A DNA stretch of 64,000 nucleotides from Plantago major (taxonomy: Eukaryota; Streptophyta; Magnoliopsida; Lamiales; Plantaginaceae), in contig CM048842.1 in NCBI GenBank assembly GCA_026545765.1, positions 46,571,431 through 46,635,430 of the forward strand, given 5' to 3'. Shown one piece after another: positions 34,593-46,297 of this stretch; positions within the stretch are counted from its first letter, which is position 1; every line of letters begins with the position of its first letter. Below the pieces are notes generated by a model. The model made no database searches. It worked only from the letters and a program-made list of their open reading frames with translations, and was not told the origin of the DNA. The translations under genes were made by a program, and so were the position numbers.

Positions 34593-36370
34593 TAGTATAT
34601 AAAGGAAAACAAAATCAGGAGATCAGTTGCCAAGCCGACAATTTCGTCTCCACCTCCACAGTATTCGGTTTCACAAATCTGATATTTTTTTCTCCACATT
34701 ATTCTCGACATGACGGAAAAAACACACTGCTTCATATCAATCATTGCCAATCACGTTCTTCTCCCTCTTCACCAACTTCCAAATTTGCTTTCTGATTCCA
34801 ATTTCCGAACACCCAGTGAATCACGTTCTGGGGCCTGTTCATCAACTTCCAAATTTGCTTTCTGATTCCAAGATCCGAACACCCAGTCGTTCGATATGGC
34901 GTTGTAGGACTTGATCAAATGGCTCGGATTCTTCGTATCAGATTGTATCAAATCGTATCTTTTTGTATCAACTTGGAAGGTATGATTTTCGCAAACTGAG
35001 CTTAAAATAAGAAATTTTCATATTGAATCCTGATTTTCTCGTCCAGATCTATGGATCTTTCCCACAATTATTAGGGTTCTTCGAATCGAATCCGGATGAC
35101 TATTGATAAAATTTTCATTATCTGTTTATTGGCTCTCGATTAAAATCTATGATTATTCCTATTTGAGCTTAATCGATTTTATCTTTGAAACAAATTTTGA
35201 TTTCAAAGTTATCTTTTACTTGTGATTTTTCTGTTTCTTGTATCTCAACATTTACGTGTATTTTGATATGTTGATTTTTAGATTTCGGCTTTCTTGGATG
35301 AGATGATTTAATTAAAAGCTATGATGATTACGATATGAGTTTAATCGATATCACCTTACTCTCAGATTTTCATTTGAATTTTTTTCTGTTCCTATAGCTT
35401 CTTATTTTGCAGTTAGATTTCCATTTTTTTATGTTCCGTTTTTTTATGTACCTATAACTGATTTAATTATTTTACACATGTAAAAATGTTTGCATAAAAC
35501 TAATTTCAAAGTAAGATGAACATGGACATCAATAACATACCACAATCGACTGAAAAATTGATTTGCAACTTTCCAGCAAGAACTCCTTGATATTGTTTGC
35601 GTTTCTATGCAAAAAATAACACAAAACATATACGTAGTTAGCAAATACATCAATTTCTTGCACGATATTCTGTGTAAAGTATCAACCATGAATACTGAGC
35701 AAACATACCTCTCTCTGTTTTTGTTTATCAGAGAATGCACAGGAAGCTTGCAGTGGCTGCGAATGATGAAAAAAGAATGAAGACCTCAATAATTTATGAT
35801 TTTACCTAGACATTAATTTTGGAAAAGATCACAAGGTATTTGGTTTCAAATCCCTTTTTTCTTAATTTTGAACTTATTTTCTATTTATAAAGTAGTGTAG
35901 AATTTCACTGCTGTTACTACCATAAATACAACAGAAGTATTCTGTTATTAATGTAAAAACAAAAATATACTCACTTTGGCTATGGTTTGAAAATTTTGTA
36001 CAATAAAACAGACATAGATCCTGTAGTTTATTTTTTAAAAAACACACAGGATTGGAACTTCAACCATTGTTTTTGATACGTAGTATTTTCATAGTATTTT
36101 CTGCAGACACCAAGTAATATAACTTGATAATCCATAATTAAATTAGGTTATGAATTAATCTGACAATTCATAAATTCATCTTTTCAGTACTCTAAATAAG
36201 TTACTACATATCTTATTTTGAATTGTTCTGACTCCTAATTATCTTTATATCTGGTCATTCATGCTGGATGGATTTGCGGATGGATTTGCAGGGTTATTAT
36301 ACTTCAAGGGTGAGCTATTTGAATTGTTGCATGACACGACACGTTGTGATGCTTCAATTGCTAAAAGAGG
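34593..36370 (+). other. Possible spliced plus-strand transcript, divergent from the RPA70-like gene
   Basis: A TATA box (GTATATAAAGG, about 34595) is followed by a pyrimidine-rich leader and a short open frame from 34709. Downstream are exon-like pieces with acceptor and donor signals: TTTATCAG before AGAATGCACAGG near 35733, and TTTGCAG before GGTTATTATACTTC near 36292 ending at AGAG/GTATGT near 36370. The last piece reads LLYFKGELFELLHDTTRCDA. I recognise no family; it may be a decayed gene or non-coding. The interval 34246-36678 otherwise shows no gene. Confidence 0.25.
34749..34888. repeat. 70-bp tandem duplication
   Basis: 34749-34818 and 34819-34888 are near-identical, both containing CAACTTCCAAATTTGCTTTC and CCGAACACCCAGT. 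Confidence 0.9.
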
Positions 36371-36678
36371 TATGTTGACTTTGTAATATTGCATTGAACA
36401 TTTAATTTTCAGCAAATGGGTTGATATGGAGAAGATATGTAATTGTACTCTGTAAAAAACATTGCATCTAATAAAAATTGCAGAATAATTAAAACCATTG
36501 TACTAATAAAATAAGTCAAACTTAATTTTAGGTTCTAAAGACACAATTGAAGAATCACAAATATAAATGTAGGTTCTAAAAATCCAAGCAAGAAAATGAA
36601 TAATATATGTTCTAAAAAAAAGTACGGAAGAAACTGAAATTAAACAGCAGGTATGTTTGTAGAAGTTAAGACCTCAGT

Positions 36679-37464
36679 TTAAAGATCGTAAATGCTTTTA
36701 ATAATAAAAGCATCTGCCACATCTTCTTCAGGATCACAGTAGCAATTCCTTCCACATACGACTACAATTTCATGGTCAGATGTGCAGTAAATGCAATTCT
36801 CAACTTGGTCATAATCGATTTCATAATCTGCCCTATGATAAAGTGGCGTTGCAAAAATTGATTCTGAATGCTCTTCATGACAAATTCTTGTGAAGCCATG
36901 TATATGGAAACCTACCCTGAACTTTTTGAGCTGGTAGTAGACATGAAGTCGAGTTGTTTCTGCTAAAGTTTTTGTAGTTGGGTCATTATAAAATCCAACC
37001 AACTCTTGGGCACTTTGTCGCCTAAGGACTATATCCCCTGAATTTAAGCACTTAAGAAATGCCAATAGGTACTTAGATGGGAAGTGTCCAGTGTTGCTAG
37101 ATCTTATCAGGTGGTTCATTGCTCTATATTTGTTATAGTGTATGAAGTGATCAATTTGAAATAATAAGAAGAAACATAAATTATTAATGTTTATGTAAAA
37201 TGGAATAATAGTATCAAGTTTGAATAAGTAAACTGTATGTGTAAATTTAGATCTTACAATTGCAAAACGGTATAGAACATCAGGATTTTCATATTCTAGG
37301 CACTTGTAGGTGAAAATTATCTCGTCGGAAGACATTGGTTTGTATTTAATGACACCGAGATGAGCATTTCTGTAAACAACTGGGTTAGAACCCAGCTGAT
37401 TGATTGAGTTGAAAATGCATTTAAATGAAGTGCAACAGTTAGACACATATAAAATCATAGTCAA
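36679..37464 (-). pseudogene. F-box protein At2g35280-like gene, lacking the start of the F-box
   Basis: The frame gives 261 residues. The first part (SNCCTSFKCIFNSINQLGSN, then PVVYRNAHLGVI) matches the second half of the F-box and following segment of plant At2g35280-like proteins. NPDVLYRFAI and AMNHLIRSSNTGHFPSKYLL match their Sel1/TPR-like middle. The C-terminal part is Cys-rich (VENCIYCTSDHE, CGRNCYCDPEED). Such proteins are thought to act as adaptors in SCF ubiquitin ligases. The N-terminal half of the F-box is missing, and the sequence upstream is the duplicated 300-bp segment. Residues between AIV and DHFIHYNK look like a 102-nt intron (37156-37257): it has a GTAAGAT donor, but the expected acceptor reads CAA rather than CAG, and it stays open in frame. 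Possibly still expressed, but more likely a remnant. Confidence 0.6.
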
Positions 37465-37484
37465 GTGTGCTCATATTAGATGTC

Positions 37485-37800
37485 ATATATTAGTCTATAT
37501 ATAGATTAGAAGAATATCAAATGTAAGCTTTACCACTTTTTCATTCGTGCAATGTCTTTGTAAGAATGTTGCGCAACACGCTTCAAAATTTCCAAATGGA
37601 TGTCAAGTGGTAAACTTAACAATCTGGAATGTTGAATAGATATTCCTCTTTTAGTTTCCATTGTTATCTGCATAAATCATGTCGTTGTCACTGTTAGTTT
37701 TTTATTTTTACAAATTAAATTTTGTTAATTTTTTAAACTGCTACGTTAAAATTTTGGTTGCTGGACAATTTTTGGGTGTGTCTGTAAAAGTCCATGAAGT
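37485..37800. repeat. Duplicated 300-bp segment, copy B
   Basis: Direct-orientation partner of 16165-16480, lying right upstream of the F-box remnant. G2 and the RPA70-like gene lie between the two copies. Confidence 0.75.
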
Positions 37801-38460
37801 TATGTTCCCTTCCTCTAATATACATACATTTCTCAACTTTTTTCTCATCAGTTTACTGTTTTAACAGCCATACAATGTTCTGAAATATTGAACAACTTAC
37901 TTTTAAACTGATAGATAGTGATTACTCATTCCATGTAGTATTCAGATTCAGATTACTGTTAAAACATACATAAAATGTTCTGCTAATGAAACACAAAGAG
38001 TATGAAGTGATAATATACCGCGAACTACATCCCCATATATTCATAACATGTCCCTTTTATGTTTACAATTATGAAGATAACCTTAACAGTATCAATTTTT
38101 CAGACTTATATAAAAATATGCATATAAACCATGAATGTGTGTGAATCCAAGTTTCAGTAGTTCCTCATGTTAGTGTAATAAACCATGAATGTGTGAATGC
38201 AATCTTTTATTGTAATAAGCGTGCTTTTGTTATTGTAGAATTACAAACTTGGATTATTAAAATAAATCTCTAACATGCTAACAGAAATTTGATTACAGAA
38301 TAAACCTTGAAGTCTGGAACAATTAAACCATCCGAAGAGGATCATGCAGAAAAGATGAAGAATTAGTTAATATTCAGACTCAATAGTCTATTGATATGTA
38401 ATAATTGAATATGGACGGAAAAAACTACCAGAAGTCTTCAGGGTAAACTCTTTATCAATG
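37801..38460. other. AT-rich intergenic sequence
   Basis: No gene seen. A short phrase, AAACCATGAATGTGTG, occurs twice near 38127 and 38180. Confidence 0.5.
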
Positions 38461-38668
38461 ATTATGGACTGTTGTAAATTCTGGTTTAATGGAGTGCTAC
38501 AGTACTCCAAAATTCGGTAGAGATATGTATATATGAGTAAGCTTGTTATTGATGGATTATTTGAGATTATGGACTGCTGTATATTATGTGAGAATAGAGT
38601 GCTACATTACTCCGAAATTCTGTATAGCTGTATATATGAGTAAGTTTGTTATTGATGGAATATTTGAG
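38461..38668. repeat. 104-bp tandem duplication
   Basis: Two adjacent copies (38461-38565 and 38566-38668) both start ATTATGGACTG and end ATATTTGAG or TTATTTGAG. They are about 85% alike by eye and sit 55 bp before the C2 LTR. Confidence 0.85.
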
Positions 38669-38723
38669 ATTTTGTCCCATAACTGTTAAATTTAGGTGCA
38701 AATAGACCATGTGTTTTATATTC

Positions 38724-40118
38724 TGTTAGGAATATCTGTTAGTATTTTGATCACTCATCACATGTTCTTATCTTAGCCAGAAAGGTGATTAAGTACTCTT
38801 GGTTCACTTGAACATTGTAAAAGAGGAAATCACTGAGTATGATTAGTCTAGTAAATCTTGTATTAGATTATAGGTCTACGAGTGTAATTTTTATTTCCAG
38901 AAGACCATGAAGATCAATCCTAGCAATGGAGCTTTTCTGAAGATTAGAAGACTGAAGATTGCACAAGATTTATGAAGATATCAAGGTTAAGTCTCATTTG
39001 ATTCAAAGTGTCTCTGGACCATGTTATAAGTGTAACATTTGCACATATGCTAAGTCTCGAACATATTAATCAAAGAAGGGAGACATGTGAGCTTCCAGAA
39101 TGCCTCATGTATCTGTTGAGACTAAAGGATAATGAATAGTACTATGCATTAAATGCATCGGCAGAAATGCTGCAAAAAGCAAGTCCTCTCTAAAACATGA
39201 GATAGTGACTTCTGAGTACATAGTTCAAGATATAAACGGATATAATTTGATGGAGAGCACAACGGATACAATTCAAACGCCTCTCAAATTAATCTATATA
39301 TATCACACACTTAGATGCTTGAACAACATACCTTAGAACGCTCTATCTTGCAAAATTATCATCAAGAAAAGTATTCTCTCAAGCACTCTACTACCCTTTC
39401 TGAAAGCTTTCTGTTGCTTGAAGAATCACTAGTAGTTCAAAGTTGTCCTGAACCTTAACAAGAGATTGTTATTCGTGAAAGAGTTGAACTATCAGATACC
39501 CTTTCTGAAGCTCATTCTCCAGAACGGACATCAATTACTTGGGTCAGTAAAGAGCAGACTGCCATCCACTGAATAAGTGTATTAAGTAGTCTTGTTCTGT
39601 TAGGCTCTATGAAAAACATAACTGGAAAGTTCTACGAGAAGCCTTTCTGACAAAACCTTATAACTAACACCATCAAGGCGTGGAGTAGAGGAAGTACTTG
39701 ATTTGGGAAATCAGGGAATTACTCCAAGGTTATCTGAGTAGAGGAAGTACTTAGCTCTAGGAGCTGGGGAATAACTCAGGGGGAACATTTGGTTGGGAAC
39801 CATTTGTTTAAAGAATCTTAGAATAGGATTATTGTAAGGTGAACTCAATTATCTGTTCTAGTGAATTCTAGGTCTCAGAAAGACCGAAGTGGATTAGTTG
39901 GAGGATTACGCCACCTCCAGATACCACTATACTTGCTGTGTCATTTACCTTTCTGTATTTAGATTTCAGCAAAGCACACACACATACTTATTGTTTATGC
40001 ACTTACCTATCTTAAAGTCTTCCGCGCTCTAAATTTAAGTATCAGAAACCCCCAGGTTTCTGAGAAACTGTGTTTATCGACAAAAGTTTCAAAAGACTAT
40101 TCACCCCCCCCCCCCTCT
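38724..40118 (+). repeat. LTR of C2 (partial)
   Basis: Matches the C3 LTR along most of its length, including the TATA region near 39291-39302 (TCTATATATATCAC) and the poly-C tract near 40105-40117. It is clearly more diverged from C1 and C3 than those two are from each other. Confidence 0.83.
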
Positions 40119-40227
40119 AGGAGCAGGAGGTTCACAAGCCTTTTGCACGGAGCCTAGATCCCCAGATAGGTGAAGGAACTTTGTCCCTCTCTGAGGACTA
40201 TATAATTTGTGTGTTAAGTGTGCAGGT

Positions 40228-41036
40228 ATGTCTCTGAGTGATGTGCCCATACTGAAGCCAGAAAACTACGAGAAATGGAAGAACAACATGATGCTCCATC
40301 TGGAGGCCATTAGTGATGAGATGATCTATGTCATCAATGAAGGTCCTATCAAAATCAGACAACTCAAACAAGTTACTGAGGTGTCTGATGGAAGAAAAGC
40401 CTCAGACAAGGAAGATGGAAGTGAGGATGCGGCTTGTAGTGATAGTGGTCGTGTTGCTCATGGAAGCATTATGTATGAAGATAAGCCACGAGAGCTCTGG
40501 ACATCTCAAGATGCCAAGAGACACAGATTGGATGGTCAAGCTCGTAATATAATCATCAGATCGACACCTGAGCACATACAGTGTAAACTGTGGGGTGCTA
40601 AAACGGCGAAAGTTGCCTGGCAATTGATTGAAGAAATCTGTGCCGGAACTGAGAAAACCAAGGAAAACAAGTTCGAAGTTCTTAAATTGAAATTCCAAAA
40701 CTTCAAACAAGGTCCCACTGAAACTCTGGAAGAACTTGATTTCAGGTTTACTACTCTTATGAGTGATATGGCTGAACTTGGTGAAAGCAATATATACTCC
40801 CAGTCAGAAAAGATTAAGACCATTGTCAGAAGTCTCAATCACAACTGGGAACACACTAAGTTCTTTTATTTCAACCAAGGGATGCCAAATATTACTCCAG
40901 TAGAGCTCTTCTCTCATCTTACTACTGTAGACTACGAGACAACTCAGAGAGAACAAATAGCTGAAAAGTTGCAAAGTGTTGCTCTAGTTTCTCAAGGTAC
41001 TTCTGAAAAGAAGGATACCAAAGATGACAACTCAGA
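40228..41036 (+). pseudogene. gag: Gag of C2 (partial)
   Basis: Starts MSLSDVPILKPENYEKWKNN and continues GQARNIIIRSTPEHIQCKLW, LKFQNFKQGPTETLEELDFR and FNQGMPNITPVELFSHLTTV. Closely parallel to the gag of C1 and C3. Only the N-terminal part is present. Confidence 0.85.
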
Positions 41037-42387
41037 GAGATCCGCTCGGTATGTTGGAAGGCCTTCTAGTAAAGCTGTCTCGTGGAGTTATTCGGCTTCT
41101 GGATAGGCGTAGAAGTCGAAGTGACTTCGAGTTACTGAGGTCATTCTGGAGATGTCTTTTCCAACATTTCGGGCTCCGAAAATGGATCAACACGTCAGAA
41201 ATATCCGAGCGAAATTTGTTATAATCCTGCCCGCCCTTGATGGGTGTGTTCGTATCCCTCCCTTTTCCTCCAAGTGTGGAAGGTCCGAGGGGGCCTACTT
41301 ACTAAGCTTGGAAGGGAAAGGGGATACCTTCACTCTCTTCTAGGGGCACGTCGGAAAACATTTGCTTGCTCAAGTTTTTGATTCTGTGACCGAGCAGTCC
41401 GGTTTTATTAGTAACTTTATTCCAGAATTGAAGGCCCAGGTGGGCTACTTGCAATTCTGGAAGGGAGTTCCTGATAATGCCGGTCTTGTTGGGGATCAGA
41501 ACAGCAAGAAATCATGAGCTAGCTATCCGTCCAAGATCCGTTGGTTCGTGCTCGTACAACCCATATGCATCGGAGGCCTCTTTCTTCCGAATTAAGGGTC
41601 GTCGAGTGCTTTCTGCGATTTTGGGAAGGAGTCACGAATTTCACTGAGTTTGTTGGTAATCGGGTTGATAGACGCCTCCGGAGTGACTTGGATCGTTCCG
41701 ATTATCCGGGTTGACTTCTTCCAAATACTTGAGTAATTCGAGAAGTATTCACTGTTGTATCTGGTAGGAGACGATCCGGATTGTCGTGGTGATACTTGCT
41801 TGCTTTGGAACTGTCCCTTCCGTTCGGAGGTCATGGAGCCTTTTATTGGTGTCTTCGGAACTCCACAATCTCTTGGGAGGAAGTGATCCGGATCGTTGTA
41901 ACTTCTCAAATATGTCACAGTGAACTGAACTCATTTCGTTTAAAAGTTTGCTTCCTTGTTCGGAGTGTTAGCAGGTGTTGAATCGACTACGACCGAATCA
42001 AGTCCGTCCCTCAATCGCTCAGAAGTACTAGATCGTCTTCCGAAAAATGGGGCTCTTGGAAGAGTAGGAGTGTTATGTAGAATAGGTATTTGTGTCTTTG
42101 TAATTTCGATCAGGGCTCTTCGGGCTCTTTACTTTGTAACGCAGTCATTTTGTTTGAATAAAACGTGCGTTTTTGTTATCGTTGTCTTCCTGTTTCAATG
42201 TGTTAAGCTCGCTCGGATCGGTGTGCAACTTAGACCCGGAACGAGCAGCTAGGTGATTTTCCTTGTGATTCGATCGGGCAACAGTGTCCGAAAGACTCAA
42301 CCCGAATGGAGTGAAAATGTGTTGTGAAAAGCAAAGTTGTATTGACTTGACGAAATCAAATTACAACTTGGGGGCTTCAATGCCTGT
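41037..42387. repeat. G3 spacer with palindromic modules
   Basis: Homologous to the G2 spacer (22835-24134). Contains the hairpin module starting TTCCAGAATTGAAGGCCCA and ending CAATTCTGGAA at 41423-41462, and a weaker variant near 41580-41630. Non-coding. Confidence 0.65.
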
Positions 42388-43240
42388 TTAAAAACACATA
42401 AATATCTGCTGGATCCTCTGGGTTTCCACTGCTACTTCTGAAGGAATGACTGCCTCAGATCCATAGACAAGGGAAAAGGGCGTCTCCGGTGTAACAGTCC
42501 GAGCTGTCATCCTATGTGCCCAAAGGACTGCGTCGAGATCATCTGCCCAACTGTCTTGGGAGGTTCTCAACCTTTTCTCCAAAATTTTGACGATTGTCTT
42601 GTTGGTGGCTTCTACCTGACCAATAGCTTGGGGGTGGCCAACGGAAGTGTAGCGTTGTTCTATTTTGAAAGATTGAAGCCACTCCTTCAATCTTGCTCCC
42701 GAAAACTGAGCCCCATTATCTGACACTAGGACTCTTGGAAGTCCAAAACGGCAGATGATGTTCTTCCAAATAAATGACCGTATCCTGCTTTCAGTGATGG
42801 TCGAAACAGCCTCTGCCTCAACCCACTTAGTGAAATATTCTACTGCCACGATCAAGAATTTCTTCTAATGGGTTCCCCGTGGGAATGGACCAACTATGTC
42901 TATGCCCCATTGATCAAATGGACATGCTATGGTTGACGAAATCATAGGGTTGGTTGGACGATGTGGTATGTTGGCATAATATTGGTAGTCTTGGCAAGCA
43001 CGGGCGAAATTGGCAGCGTCGGTGTCAATGGTGGGCCAATAGTATCCCTGTCTTATGATATTCTGTGCCAAGGTTCTTCCTCTTGAGTGACTTCCACAAC
43101 ATCCAGCGTGGATCTCTTTCATTACCGTTTTCGCCTCTTGGGGATCTAGACATCTCAAGTGGGTGCTGGTGAAGGATTTTTTGTAGAGATCCTCTCCCAT
43201 AATGAAGTATCTATTGGCAAACATAGGACTCTCCTTGCTT
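42388..43240 (-). pseudogene. pol: Integrase of G3
   Basis: The zinc-binding part has GCCGSHSRGRTLAQNIIRQG and CQDYQYYANIPHRPTNP. The core has DQWGIDIVGPFPRGTH, VEYFTKWVEAEAVSTI, LVSDNGAQFSGARL and ATNKTIVKILEKRLRTSQDS. Nearly identical to G2 over this part. Confidence 0.87.
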
Positions 43241-43790
43241 CCCTAGGTTCTGAGGGTAGAATGCCTTCCTTGAGATAGTGGAATATGTCAGTCATCCAGC
43301 TTCTTTCAGTGCTCAAGAGGAAGACTTGTCCCTTGGGGTTTGCCAAGGAGGAGTCTGTGCGGGTCATCAAGATTACACTTCTCGTGTCCAAGGCTCCTAA
43401 GGCCGAAGCGCACTTGGAGAGTGCATTGGCTTTCTCATTCCATTCTCTGTGGAATTGGTCCAGAGAGAATTCTTCGAAGTGCTCCGTCTCTTTTTTGAGA
43501 AGTTCTAAGTACTTGATCATGTTAGGTCCTTTTGCGGTAAAGGATCCGGAGAACTGGGATTGCACAAGTTGTGAATCTATGTAAGCCTTGATCCTCTTTA
43601 CTTGAAGAGCTCTCGCCATCTTTAGACCAGTGAGGAGTGCTTCGTACTCAGCCTCATTGTTTGTTACTTTAAAGTTGAGAGTGATGGCGTATTCTAGCTT
43701 GGCTCCTTCAGGGCTTTTAAGAAAGATTCCTACTCCTCCCAATCGTCCAGTAGAGGATCCCTCCACTTATAATGTCCAACAATCCTTGTT
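43241..43790 (-). pseudogene. pol: Second (archaeal-type) RNase H of G3
   Basis: A continuous domain: MEGSSTGRLGGVGIFLKSPE, YAITLNFKVTNNEAEYEALL, GLKMARALQVKRIKAYIDSQ, ending FHREWNEKANALSKCASALG. The spread of acidic residues (TNNEAEYEAL, IDSQLV, NEKANAL) fits an RNase H-fold active site. This is the clearest copy of the domain in the window and a Tat-lineage marker. Confidence 0.82.
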
Positions 43791-45180
43791 TCTCAACTTG
43801 CTTTCCGCAGAAAAAGGGCGTGTCTTCTCATCCTCCTGCTTCTTCTCGGAAGATGCAGGTGTCGAAGTCTCGGGTGCTTCATCTAGGAGAAACATGTGCC
43901 TCACCCTTAGTGAATCATTCATGGGTTGTTGATACTTGGTCCAAAGCTGGCAATCATTTTCGTCCTCTTTTACTTGCGTGATCATGACATGGCTCACATT
44001 TCCCTGAGGCCTTTGGGTTCCTTCTTTTGTTTCCTCTGGGTAATCAACCAGGAAATCGGCAAGAACTTGTGCCTTCTTGGCTGATGGAGCTTGATATCCT
44101 ATATCATATTCACTCAGTTCAATTGCCCACTTGGACAAGCGTCCTGATTGGTCTGTCTTTCCTAGGACATGTTTGAGTGGTTCATTGGTGAGGACCACAA
44201 TCCGATGTGATTTGAAGTAAGGCTTTAGTCGCCGTGCAGTGTAAACCAGTGCGAAGGCGAGCTTCTCAATTTTGACATATCTAGCCTCAGAGCCTACAAG
44301 GGCCTTACTCAAGTAGTAGATTGGTAAATGGTCGTTGCCTTGTATTCGCACCAACACAGAACTCATTGCTTCATCAGTAATGGCTAGGTAAAGGTAAAGA
44401 GGCTCACCCTCTATTGGTTTAGACAAGAGAGGTGGTGAAAGGAGGTACTTTTTTAACTTATCAAGGGCCTCTTTGCACTCCTTCGTCCACTCAAACTTGT
44501 CTCTTCTTCTTAGAATCTTGAAAAAGGGTAGGTTTTTCTCAGCGGACTTGGAGATAAAACGGCTTAACGCCATCAACCTTCCCAAGAGCTTCTGGACCTC
44601 ATTGATTGTCTTCGGCTGTGGTAAGTCCAAGATTGCCTTTATTTTCTCTGGGTTTGCGCTGATACCCCTTTCTGTGACCATGTAGCCGAGGAACTTTCCT
44701 CCTTTCACTCCAAACGTACACTTTTCAGGATTTAGCTTCATCCCATATTTCCGAAGAATGGAAAAGCAATTGTTGAGATGCTCAATATGATCCTCTCCAG
44801 TCTTACTTTTTACAAGCATGTCATCCACATAGACTTCCACAGTTTTACCCAACTCTTCTTTGAACATTTTATTTACCAGTCGTTGGTATGTAGCGCCTGC
44901 ATTCTTGAGAACAAATGGCATGACCTTGAAGCAATAAACCCCTCCTGCCGCGAAGAAGGCCGTCTTCTTGACATCTTCCTGGGCCATCCTGATTTGGTAG
45001 AAACCTTGATATGCGTCCATGAAGCTTAGGAGCGCACATCCTGCAGTGGAATCAACTAGTTGGTCTATGCGAGGTAATGGATATGGATCCTTTGGGCAAA
45101 ACTTGTTGAGTCTAGTGAAGTCTACACATTCTCCACTTTCCTAGGGCCTTCTCGACGAGGACCACGTTACAGACCCAGTC
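43791..45180 (-). pseudogene. pol: Reverse transcriptase and RNase H of G3
   Basis: LNKFCPKDPYPL-type block, MDAYQGFYQIRMAQEDVKKT, MPFVLKNAGATYQRLVNKMF, catalytic YVDDMLVKS and YGMKLNPEKCTFGVKGGKFL. The first RNase H follows with TDEAMSSVLVRIQGND and KLAFALVYTARRLKPYFKSH. Continuous over about 400 residues. Confidence 0.9.
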
Positions 45181-46297
45181 AGAGTATCTGACTTCCTCGA
45201 TATGTCCTGCTTTCAACAACTTGTTCACTTCTTCTTCTATAATAGCATCTTCAACAGGCCCGAAATCCTTCCTCTTTTGTCGAATATGCCTTACCGTCGG
45301 ATCCATGTTCAGACGGTGAACTGTGATCCTCGAGTCTATCCCCTTAAGGTCATCTGTGCTCCAAGCAAAGATGTCGATGTTGTCACGGAGGCATGTGATG
45401 AGCTTCATCTCCACCTCTGCTCTCATCTCAGTTCCAATTCGGGTTATCTTTTCTGAGTTCCCTTCAATCAACTGCACCTCTTTCAAGGCCTCATGAGGTT
45501 CCATCCTGGCAGTCTTTGGGAATTTCTCTTTTAGTGACCCAACACCAATTTCCTCCTTTGATGGGGCAAGGGCCGCTGGGGTATTCCCGAATCCTTTGGT
45601 GACCAAAAGGACGGGTGCTGATGCTGCCCTGGTCGACATGATATAACATTCCCATGCTTCTCTTATGTTTCCCACTTCTTCAACCACACAATTTGGTGTT
45701 GGAAACTTCATCCTATTGTGTAGGGGAGACGGGATTTGCCTGAATTGATTAAGTCCCGGACGGCCCAAGATTACGTTGTAGTCAAAGGTGCTATCGACCC
45801 CCACAAAGAGGATTGTCTCAGTCACCCTTGTCGGAAAAGTGCCCATGGAGACTTGTAGTGGTATACTTCCAATGGGGCATACTATGGATCCTCCAAAACC
45901 CACCAAGGAAGTATGTACACGCCCATACTGAGTATGGCCCAGGTGCATTTGTTCTATGGTCCTTTTGGAGATGACGTTGGAAGAACTTCCTGTGTCGACA
46001 AGTACTTTGTTGACCTTGTAAGTGCCGATAACTAGAGAAATTTCCAAAGGAACGTCGGGGTCCTTGAGATCTCCTCCACCGCATATCAAGGGGGATTTAT
46101 TGTCATCGAAGGTGATGGTGTTTGTGCCCTTCAGGGCTGTAGGAGCATAGGCTCTATCGTTATTTCTCAAGTGTTGCGCGGTTCTTTCCCTTGCGTTTCG
46201 ACTATCTCCCCCGGTTTGTCCTCCCGCAATGGCATTGATAACTCCGCTATAGGGGAGGTTTTCCGTCTCCATATCTTCGTGGTACCCTCGATATCTT
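45181..46297 (-). pseudogene. pol: Protease region of G3
   Basis: VNKVLVDTGSSSNVISKRTI keeps the aspartic-protease D-T-G. SLVGFGGSIVCPIGSIPLQV and DYNVILGRPGLNQFRQIPS follow, then a linker with WSTDDLKGIDSRITVHRLN. The right end is the insertion point of C3. Confidence 0.87.

Larger units (their letters stand above)
38724..41036 (+). mobile_element. C2: Ty1/Copia fragment (LTR and gag)
   Basis: A plus-strand Copia fragment of the C1/C3 family. The LTR starts TGTTAGGAATATCTG at 38724 and reaches the poly-C tract near 40118. The leader and gag follow, and then it meets the Gypsy fragment G3. It is broken and lacks the rest of the element. No target duplication can be checked. Confidence 0.85.
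41037..46297 (-). mobile_element. G3: Ty3/Gypsy element, Tat lineage, left part
   Basis: A minus-strand element of the same family as G2. Spacer (41037-42387), integrase, second RNase H, reverse transcriptase-RNase H and protease are present on this side. Gag continues to the right of the nested Copia element C3, at 62122-64000. The 5' LTR must lie beyond the right window edge. No 3' LTR or antisense gene is present on the left. Fewer breaks are visible than in G2, roughly five across pol. Confidence 0.88.

Noticed and set aside
34749-34888. 70-bp tandem pair considered as the start of a CRISPR-like or satellite array
   Set aside because: Only two copies, directly adjacent, in a eukaryotic context.
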